Source of the DNA: Posidonia oceanica
Lineage: Eukaryota; Streptophyta; Magnoliopsida; Alismatales; Posidoniaceae
Length of the DNA stretch: 64,000 nt
Assembly: GCA_037176725.1 (NCBI GenBank)
Contig: JAZBRS010000060.1
Coordinates: 56,696,001 to 56,760,000 of the forward strand
Reading direction: 5' to 3'
Of this stretch, positions 11,059-20,800 are shown piece after piece (position 1 is the stretch's first letter; each line of letters begins with the position of its first letter). The notes below the pieces were generated by a model. It did not search any database. It had not been told where the DNA came from and saw only the letters and a list, made by a program, of their open reading frames with translations. The position numbers and the translations under genes are program-made.

Positions 11059-12050
11059 AGTGTTGATCGATAAGATATCGGACTTATCGGCCGGCAAAGA
11101 AGGGGTAAGGGAATGATGAGAATGATAAGATATCGGACTTATCGGCCGGCAAAGAAGGGGTAAGGGAATGATGAGAAGAAACCATCCCCATGACGCCAGG
11201 AACGTCATGGGGGAAAGAGAGAAGGAATGATACCAAGGGGCGATCAAAAGATGCCCCTGGTGTCGGGATGACACCAGGGGTTGGCCAGCGCGTCCTTGGT
11301 ATCGAAAGCAGAGAGTGATGACAAGAGTGTCGTGCTTGTCAGACGAGTAGTTTGGGGTACCAGCCCGCAGGAGACTCAGCCGAGGGCGATCAGCTGGGGA
11401 CTCAGCTGGGGTGACCAGCCGAGAAGAGCGTCAGGTTAACGGACCTTTCGCCGAGCAGTTTGGGGTGCCAGCCCGCGGAGATGATGATCCAGCTGGGGCG
11501 ACCAACTAGGGACTCAGCTGGGGTGACCAGCCGAGAGAAGTGTCAGGTTGACGGACCTTTCGCCGAGCAGTTTGGGGTGCCAGCCCGCGGAGATGATGAT
11601 CCAGCTGGGGCGACCAATTGGGGACTCAGCTGGGGTGACCAGCCGAGAGAAGTGTCAGGTTGACGGACCTTTCGCCGAGCAGTTTGGGGTGCCAGCCCGG
11701 AAGGGATTTAGCTGAGGGCGATCAGCTGGGGATGATACCACCGGACGACCAAATGATGCCCCTGGTATCAGGATGATACCAGGGGATGGCCGATGCGCCC
11801 CTGGCATCAGGATGCAGAGATAGATAAGCGAGTGGATGGAAGATAGGTTGACGGACCCATCGCCGAGCAGTTTGGGGTGCCAGCCCGCAGAGATGATGAT
11901 CCAGCTGGGGATAACCAGCTGGGGATGCCGGATGGCGGGGCTTGGTGTCGCGGGTCTGCAGATGTTCTAGGCTCCGGATTGGGTGCTGAGGACTTCGTCG
12001 CGCTGGGATGTCTGCAAGTCTGATTAGAGGGCCCAAGATAATGATGATGA
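11059..12050. repeat. Stem-loop and ~118-bp tandem repeat region
   Basis: Starts with GATAAG/CTTATC units near 11070 and 11128. Perfect hairpins follow: CCCCATGACG/CGTCATGGGG (about 11193-11219), CCCCTGGTGTC/GACACCAGGGG (11254-11264 with 11270-11280) and CCCCTGGTATC/GATACCAGGGG (11759-11769 with 11775-11785). Between them, about 11340-11740, a unit of about 118 bp repeats some three times. It contains AGTTTGGGGTGCCAGCCCG, CTCAGCTGG...CCAGCCGAG (a hairpin with one mismatch) and AGGTTGACGGACCTTTCGCCG (AGGT/ACCT and CGG/CCG interleaved). Part of the 3' noncoding RNA of element A. Confidence 0.8.
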
Positions 12051-12199
12051 TGATATGCAATGCAGCGAAGAGTCTTGATGTGCAAACAGAAAGCAGAAAC
12101 AGTTTTTATTGATATGATCTTGATGAGTACAATGCCCATGGCAGGCCAGAAATGTACAGCATAATCCAAAAGAAGACCACATGATGGTTGCACAAGGGC

Positions 12200-13402
12200 C
12201 TAGTCAACCCGGGCCTTCTTTGGCTGCTTGGAGTCGGGGAATAAGGGGCCGCCTGGCGGGACTTCAGTGATTGGCCAGAGCTGTCGGACTTCAGCTTCAT
12301 ATTCAGGAGTACATCCAGTACCTCTCACAGCTGCAATGTCTGTAGATTAGACCCCATGCTGCATCAGACTAGCAAGCTTCTTGGTTGGGGCAGTGGTGCT
12401 GAGAGGATAAGTCTGTAGAAGCTCGGGCGCTGTACTGTCGATGAAGGCGCCCTGCTGGAAGCCGAACTGGCGCATGACCCTGATTGGGTGGTACTCTACG
12501 CCTGCTGTGAAGCCTGGAAGAATGATCAGCCGCGTGTCACGCGCGCTGAAGAAGATTGTGAATGGCTCTGCTACAGAAGGAACGATGCGCTAGACCACAG
12601 CGTCGTTAGTCAGTGCTGATAGCCTCTCGTACTCGTCTTTGACGCTCTTGTCTGCTCTGGTACGGGCGCTGCTGCAGTATGCTTCGAAGGCGTGTACTTG
12701 AGGGCGCAGAAAGTCCATCTCTAAGTGCGCGGTCAGCCAGACTTGTATGAGTGCTCCGCAACCATGGAAGTGGCGGCAGCGATGAGAAATGCGGTCCAGT
12801 CCGCAATATGTCTCTGCCAAGACAACTGGTGCCAGATCTATGTGCTGGGTCACCACAGCTAGTGCAATTTCTGCGACCTCGATGGCCACTATCAGTCGGC
12901 CATGAGTGAAGATTAGTTCGCCCAGGAAGCGGATGACGAATCCTCGGAGCCACAGCTCATCTCCGAGGTCAGTGCGCTTGTTCAAGATTTCATCAAAGTG
13001 TGCAAGGCGAAGCATAGGCTCTGGTCCACTGGTGCAGATTAGCTTCTGTTGGCAGTCTTGAGGGGAGAGTCCAGTCAGTTGGTTCAGGACTCGGAGATAT
13101 CCGTCGCGCCTCATGAAAACAGGCGGCCCCAGGATCTTTGAAAAGCCGCATATCCGACGCATCTCTTCCAGTGTAGGTGTCAGCTCAGTTTTGTTGAAGC
13201 GGAAGACATGATGCGCTGGTTTCCAGAATCTTGCAGCGGCACACAGGAGGTGGCGGCTGACCTCCACATTAGCAGCCTTTAGCAGCTTGGTTGGTATGCC
13301 CCACAGGCGCAGTTGTTCACAGTCTTGTAAAGTGAGCCTGCTGATCCATTCTTGCAGGGTTTCCGAGCAGTGTGCGGGAGTTAGCAGAGTAGGAAAACCC
13401 AT
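12200..13402 (-). pseudogene. PMD/DUF7745-like accessory frame downstream of pol, with two in-frame stops
   Basis: From ATG at 13402 the first 270 codons end in TAG at 12590-12592. The same frame continues 80 codons to TAA (12347-12349) and 49 more to TAG at 12200-12202, still with family-like sequence. Motifs: FWKPAHHVFRFNKTELTPTLEEM near residues 60-80, LCGL-like central part, CGALIQVWLTAHL near 220, and after the first stop VEYHPIRVMRQFGFQQG. FxFxxxELTPTLEE and RVxRQFGxxQ are hallmarks of the plant-mobile-domain-like DUF7745 proteins, which in Ogre elements form ORF1 upstream of gag. Here the frame is 3' of integrase. Function is unknown. The stops suggest decay or readthrough. It lies 1.47 kb after the pol stop, so it would need its own translation mechanism or a spliced RNA. 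Confidence 0.7.
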
Positions 13403-14871
13403 TACACTTGATTGCAGAAGACAGGCTGATTACTGCAAGGCTTGAGGTACCTGCTATCAATAAACAGTCAGATTTCGCAGGTATGTAATCTTTGACAACA
13501 AGCAGAAACTGAGACTGAAAATGTAGTTCCATATGCATTTAGCAATTGATAACAGAACATAGCAATTGAGCACTGATAAGCGGGGGGATTCTGTTGCAGT
13601 CTTGCGGACACGGGGGCGAGGGCTGGTAGGAGATCTGGACCAGCGCAGCTCGAGTGTCGTCGACGCGCCCTGCTGGGGAGAAGTACTGCCTCAGAGCCTG
13701 AGCGTGTTGCAGAGCGGAGAGATTGGCAGGAGGGGAAAGGAAGAAGATGTATGAATGCAAGGTGCAGGTGATATGCTTATGAAGATGAGTAGTATGCTTA
13801 GATGGATGAGTATGCTTAAATGGATGGATATGCTTGAGTGCCCTCAGCGTACGGAGTGCTCTGGTGCTTGCTACAACGGAAGGGAGTGGTCCTTGACTCA
13901 CTGGGCCCTACTCAAACTCTCGGCTTGTTGGTGGCGCTCCGGAACGGGTTGTTGGCATTATAGGGCTGGTGGTGGGGTGAGGACAGGCTACTTGCCGCAC
14001 TCTCAGGACCTACACCTATTCTTTCAGCTCTCTTTTTTTGAAAGGTTTCTCCCTCATAGGTATGCAGTCTTTCTCTGCCCCTAGCTAGGAGAAGGCATAT
14101 GTTTGCCTTTGGGAGGATGTGGTAGACCCTTTTAGGTTTGACATGCTGGGGATCTCTAGTAAGGTATGGGGGATAGCGGTGCCTGTGTTTTTCTTGGGCT
14201 ACCTTTGGCCTTTTCTTCTTCTTTTTTTTTTTTTTTGTTTTGCTTGCTTTTCTCCTTTTTTTGTTTTTGTTTTTGTTCTATCTCTTTTTTTTTTTTTTTT
14301 GATCTTTTTCTCCTTTTTCTTCTTTTTTTTTTTTTTAGGCTTTTGCTATCCCCATTCTGGTGGCAAAAGAAGGGTGCTTGAATTGTAATGGATTTAGGCG
14401 TTGGGTCTGCTGTGTGATGGGTAGAAGGAGCAGGGTTAGGCTGCATACCCCTATCACTAGGGCCGGCTTCTGTCTTCGTCTTCTGTTCCTTGGATGTGCC
14501 CAAACCTAGATGTCTATTCTCACTTTTTCCAAGCTCACATCCTAACATTTTTTCCTCCCTTAGGGGTGTATGTCCTTGCGAGATTAGACAGTTTGCCTGT
14601 CCTCGTTGGTGATGGCTCCCTCACTTGCTAAGACATCTAAGTAGTGCCGGGTGAGGCAGGGTGACTCTTTCCAGAGCAGGCAAGCACTTCCGGTTGTCAT
14701 CACCGGGCGGAAGATGTAATGCTTGAGAGGATGACGACGATGATTATTTGAAAAGAAAGGGTGCAAGAGTCGAAAGGATGACGATAATGATTTGAACAGA
14801 GAGTTGAAGCAAGAGGGTGAGAATGCAAGTGCAGGTGGGGGGAGGGGCATCTGCAACGGGGCCGCTTTCGG
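13403..14871 (-). other. Spacer between pol and the PMD-like frame, with A-rich tract
   Basis: No protein domain. In element sense, 14337-14215 is almost pure A and G, with runs of up to 19 A broken by GAAGAAAAAGG and GATC. The plus-strand frames of Phe/Leu/Ser across it are artefacts of this tract. A-rich leaders of this kind can act as internal ribosome entry sites or as a central polypurine tract; neither is shown. The remaining sequence holds TGCTTA/GATGAG repeats near 13770-13840 and no other recognisable feature. Confidence 0.5.
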
Positions 14872-17800
14872 CTACTGATAGTACTTCTTCAGATAGCAGA
14901 GATTGACGGGCTCAGACTGCTCGACCCGGTCCATATCCTCAAGAGTTGCAGCGCCTCCTGAAAAGATCTGCTTGACCACAAAGGGGCCACGCCAATTGGG
15001 TCGGAATTTCCCTCGACCGTCAGGCAAATGAATGGCGCGCAAGACAAGGTCCCCTGATTGGAAGCTTCTGGGCTGGACCTTCTTCAAGAATGCTCTGGCC
15101 ATCCGCTTCTGATAGCAGTGAGCGTTGTGCATGGCTTGCAATCTGCGCTCATCAATTAAATTCAGTTGGACGCAGCGGTCTTCGACCCATTCTGCTTCTT
15201 CCAACTCAGCTTCCCGCAGGATCCGCAGAGAGGGGATTTCCACTTCAACAGGTAACACCGCTTCCATGCCGTACACCAGAGAGTACGGGGTGGCTCCTGT
15301 AGAGGTCCGGATTGATGTCCTGTACGCCCAGAGCGCGTACGGGAGCTTGTCGTGCCAATCCTTGTGGATTTCTGCCATTTTCTTCAGGATTTTGACAATG
15401 TTCTTGTTTGCAGACTCCACTGCTCCGTTCATCTGAGGCCGATAGGGTGAGGATCGATGGTGCTTGATCTTGAGACTTTGCAGGTATTCTTCGATCCTTT
15501 TGGCGATGAAGTTTGAGCCGTTATCTGAGATGACAGAGTGCGGGACCCCATATCGGGCAACAATATTGTTTCTGATAAATTTTTCCGTTGCCAAAGCGGT
15601 GACTGTTCTGTAAGAGGCTGCTTCCACCCACTTGGTAAAGTAATCGATCGCTACCAGAATGTAACGATGACCATTTGAAGCAGCAGGGTGGATGGCGCCA
15701 ATGACATCGATCCCCCAGGTGGAGAAAGGCCATGGCGAAGACATGTTGTGCAGCTGATGCGGAGGGGCCTTGATGAAGTTGCCATGAATCTGACAGCTGT
15801 GGCATCTACGCACGAACCGGCAGCAGTCGGCTTCCATGGTCTGCCAGAAATATCCTTGCAGCATAATCTTCTTGGCCAGGAGGACGCCGTTCATGTGCGG
15901 GCCACAGGTTCCCGCATGCACTTGAAGCATCAGCGTGTCAGCCTCCGATTTGTTTAGACAGCGCAGTAGCATCTGATTGTATGACCTTCTGTACAGCTGT
16001 CCGGCCCCTAACACATACTTCGACGCCAGACGCGCCAAAGTTCTCTTGTCTGTTGCCGTGGTATCAGGAGGAAAGCTACCAGACTCCAGGAAAGATTTTA
16101 TGTCTTGATACCAGGGCTGCCCCTCTGCGGGATCCGCTTCTTCTATGCTCATGCAGTATGCAGGCTGTTCAATGCGAGTGACTGATACATCCACAATGCT
16201 GTCTTCTGAAATGGTGAGCCAGGATGCCAGAGTTGCTAGTGCGTCTGCATACGCGTTCTTTGCTCTGTTCAGGTACGTGAAGCGGATGCTCTTGAATTTT
16301 TCCATCAGCCTCAGCAGGTGTTCGTGATACGGCACAAGCTTGGGATCTTTTGTCTTCCATTCGCCGTTCACTTGAGAAATCACCAGCATGGCATCGCCGT
16401 GCACATGCAGCTTCTGCGCCTCGTGTTCAAGGGCGACTTTCAACCCCAGGATGCACGCTTCGTACTCTGCTTCGTTGTTTGTGCAGGTGAAAGTCAGCTT
16501 CCTTGCGAAAGGAGTCATCTGTCCTTGGGGCGTGGTCAGCACTGCGCCTACGCCTCGGCCCTTCTTGTTGACTGCACCATCAAAGTAGAGCTGCCATTCC
16601 TCTGCTTCTTCAGGATCTTTCTGCTCAGAGCCCTCCATTGCAAAGAGAATATCTTCATCAGGGAACTGCGTCTGGAGGGGCTGGTATTCAGGCAGAGGGA
16701 GGTCAGCAAGGTGGTCTGCCATTGCTTGACCCTTCATGGATTTCTGTGTGACGAAGGTGATGTCGTATTGGGACAATAACACCTGCCACTTAGCACATCT
16801 GCCCACCATGGCCGGCTTCTGGAAAAGGAACTTGATAGGATCATGCCGGCATAAGAGCTGCACTGGGTATGCCATCATGTAGTGCCTCAGCTTCTGTGCG
16901 GCCCAGACAAGGGACAAGCAAGTCTTCTCTAATGTTGTGTACCTGGCCTCGCATTCATTAAATTTCTTGCTCAGGTAGTAGATGGCGCGCTCCTTCCTAC
17001 CAGATTCGTCATGTTGGCCCAAGACGGCGCCCATGGAATGCTGCGTGGTAGAAAGGTAGAGAAGTAAAGGTCTCCCTGGCGTAGGCGGGACCAAGACAGG
17101 AGGCTTGGTCAGCAGCTGCTTGATCTTGGCAAATGCAGCCTGACACTCCTCGCTCCAGTGAATCTGCGCATTCTTCCTCAAGAGCTTGAATATGGGTTCA
17201 CAGATGGGCGTAAGCTGTGCAATGAAGCGACTGATAAATTGTAAACGCCCAAGCAGACTTCTGACTTCTTTTTCAGTCCTGGGGGGTGGCATGTCCACGA
17301 TGGCTTGTGCTTTCAACGGGTCCACCTCAATCCCCCTTTGGCTAACAATGTAGCCGAGCAATTTGCTAGAAGATACCCCGAATGCGCACTTCTTGGGATT
17401 CAGGCGCAGCTTGTACTTCCGTAGACGGTCAAAGAGCTTTCTGAGACAGGCAAGATGATCCTCGGGCTCTTTGGTTTTGGCAATCATATCGTCTACGTAG
17501 ACCTCAACTTCTTGGTGCATGAGGTCGTGGAATAGCGCAGTCATGGCCCTCTGATAGGTTGCACCAGCGTTCTTCAGGCCGAACGGCATGACTTGGTAGC
17601 AGAAGACTCCCCAAGGGGTGATGAATGAGGTCTTTTCCATGTCCTCTTCTGCCATTTTGATCTGATTGTATCCAGAAAAGCTGTCCATGAAGGAGAGCAT
17701 CTTGTGGCCTGCTGTATTGTCGACTAGGACGTCAATGTGGGGCAGCGGAAAGTCGTCCTTGGGACTCACCTTGTTCAGGTCCCTATAGTCGATGCAGATC

Positions 17801-20800
17801 CGTATTCGGCCATCTTTCTTGGGCACAGGTACAATGTTTGCCAGCCATTCAGGATAAAGAACGACCTTCAGAAAGTTGACTCCAAGCTGCTTCATTATCT
17901 CTTCTTTGATCATGAGCAGCCACTGCGGTCGCCATCTTCTTAGCTTCTGCTTTACTGGCTTGGCATCCGGATTTAAGGGCAGATTGTGCACCACTATCTC
18001 TATGTCGAGGCCGACCATATCTTCATAACTCCAGGTGAAGACATCCGCATATTCCCTCAGGAAAGCAACGAATTCTGCTCGGGCCTGGGAGGACAACTGG
18101 GCACTGATGCAAACTTCTCTGACTTCCTCAGCTGTGCCAATGTTAACAACCTCCGTTTCTTCTTCAACATGGAGGTTGGGGCCTTCTGGGTCGTCGTCAT
18201 AGGGCCGGAACTCAGGCAAAGGTTTGTCAGTCTCGTCCATGCCCGTATCATCCTCTTCTCCATAAGCAACGAGTTCTGAGAGGATCTCTTTCTCAAAAGA
18301 TGAGCTTGTGATGTTGAAAGAGTGTATGTGTTCCGCTGCTTGGCCCTGGTGACGTTTCAGGATGGTCACGCTTACTCGGGTATTCTTGTAGCCTCGGTGC
18401 GCGACCTCCGTCCCAGCAACTCCTTCTACTGCTTGCTCTGGCTTGACCGATTCTGCTGAGTGCTTTGCTGATTCTGCTGAGGGCTCAACTGATACTGCTG
18501 CTGATACTGCTGACTGCTCTGCTGCTGACTGTGCTGCTGAGGCTGCTGAGGCATTCTGTTCTGCTGCTGCTGCATCTACTGCTGATGCTCCCCCCTCTGG
18601 GTCTTTTAGTGTGCCCGTGGAGGGTACGCCGGACTGGCGGCTGATCTGGTCACCGCCGCTCGATGTCTTGCTCAGGTGAGGCATGGGTTGCACAAACCAC
18701 CTAGACCCGCCTTCTGGTTGAAGAGTGATGAGCTCATCTGGTCTAGGGGAGTCCGGCGCTGCTGAGTCTTCTAGAACCATGATAGGGGCATGGTCCTCTT
18801 GCAGAGGAGGATCCGTGACTACGGCTTTTCCTTTCCTTTCTGCAGCTTGATGCTCCGCCAGGTCTTCTGCTATTGACTTGAGTTGTTCTTGATAAAGCAA
18901 CTCTAGGTCGGACATCCAAGAATCGACCTGGGCTTCTATCGCCACTCCTTCTTCTTCGTCTGAGGGGGAGTCGACGTAGTAGGCGCCGGGGGCCTGCGGC
19001 ACTGGCCCGGCTGCAAGACAGATCGCCGCCCTTGGAGTCTGCATGGTCTGGTTCACGGGCGCGTCTGATGGCGGCAACTCCGATGTAGAAGGCCCAAATA
19101 GATAGGCCAGCGGTGCTACTGATGAATAGGCTTCCAGGGTCACTGCTGGAGAACAAGCAGGGGTGCTCTTTGGAGGGCTCAAGGGTCCAAATAAAGTAGT
19201 GCTCAGTTGGCCTTTTGTATCAGGCCGTAACTGAGAGAGCGCAGCCTCTGACGCCATAGGGTCTTGCCACGAGAGCTGCTGCAGGTTGCCAGGAGAATGC
19301 GGGGTGGACTGCGCCAGCTGCATTCCTGAAGATGATGATGAGGGAGCGGGCTGGGCCACGCTGCTGACTGAGTTGATAGACTGCCCCTCCAGAGATGGGG
19401 GCAGTGGCACTGATGTTGCTGTGACCGCTGGTAGCATACTTGGTTCTGCCAAGAGGAGAGTCTCTGTCTCCTGCACTGCTGCTGACTGCTCTTGAGAAGC
19501 TGTTGTGGCTGCTGAAGGATGAGAACTTGAATCTGCCACAGGGCCTGCTGAACCGCCTGCTGTTTCTGCCAGAGGGGGAGCTAAACAAACGGACTGTGGG
19601 GCCTCTGCTCTGACCACTGTTTCTGCTGAGCTGATTGGGACTGCCTCTGTTGCATCAGACTGCTCTTCATCCGAGTAGTAGTCCTCAACACACACCCAAT
19701 CCTCTGCCGGCGCTGTGGCTTGGTAGTCGGTTGATCCCAGAATTCCTGCACTGGTAAAGTTAGTGAGGTCTCTGGGAATGGCTGGTGCATGGGCTCTGAG
19801 CTGGAAGCAGTGATCTTCGTTGAGCTTTGGCTCGTAGCCGAGACCTTCAGATTTCCTCCGCTCCACTGCTACGATCGGCTCCGCGATCCCTTGGCCGTGA
19901 CGCCCGAGCGGCGTACCCTTTGTGTAACCCCACCTGTGACATACATTCTCGACCATTCGAAAGGGATTATTGTGAACGGTCAAGGAGTTGACACGCTCAA
20001 GATCAGGAACAAAGTTAACTGGTTCGCACCGGTTAACGCGATAGAGGGCTTCAGAAGTCTCGGGGTCAAACGGGATAGATTGCGAAGACACGGGAGAGAC
20101 TGCTTCAATCCGCTCCTTCTCAAAGTTCTCCGCCATGACGACAATGACATCATCGCCACGACGGTACTTTATCATTCGATGGAGGGTCGAAGGAAGGACC
20201 TGATGCTTGTGGAGCCAAGGGCGCCCAAGCAGAAGATTGAAGTTAGGCTTCAAGTCGACGACATAGAATTCTACGTCGAAGACGACCGGACCGATAGCCA
20301 GAGGGATAATCAGAATCCCTAGAGCGTCATGGTGAGTGTTGTCAAAAGCAGTCATTCCCTTCACGGCTGGCGTGATATCCTCGGCTTTGAATCCGAGCTT
20401 GGTTGTTGTACGCAAAGGGCAGACATTAAGGCCTGACCCGTTATCAACCAGTGTTAGGGGAATGCGGAAGTTTTTGAACTGCACCGTGACGAATAGGGGC
20501 TGGTTGTGATTAATCCCTGCCGGAGGCAGCTCATCACTTGTAAAAGAGATGACCTGGGGCTCCGCGATTAACCCAACCATGCTCTCCAAGGCAGAAGGCT
20601 CAATGGACTGGGACACACAAGCAGCCTGGAACACACGAAGAAAAGCCTCGCGGTGCTCGGCAGAAGTGTGGATCAAATCCCAGATGGAAATGTCGGCTTT
20701 AACCTTCTTAAGCTGGGAGGTTAGGTCTGCTTTAGGTTGGCTTCTCCTAACAGCTGGAGGGGTGATTCTAGCAGGTTCTAAAGGGGTAGTGGCAGGAAGT

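Noticed and set aside
14119..14388. 89-aa hydrophobic frame as a membrane protein
   Set aside because: It comes from the poly-T side of the A-rich tract between pol and the 3' frame; the Phe/Leu run is simple sequence.
19789..20322. 177-aa plus-strand frame
   Set aside because: Antisense shadow of the protease region of element A.
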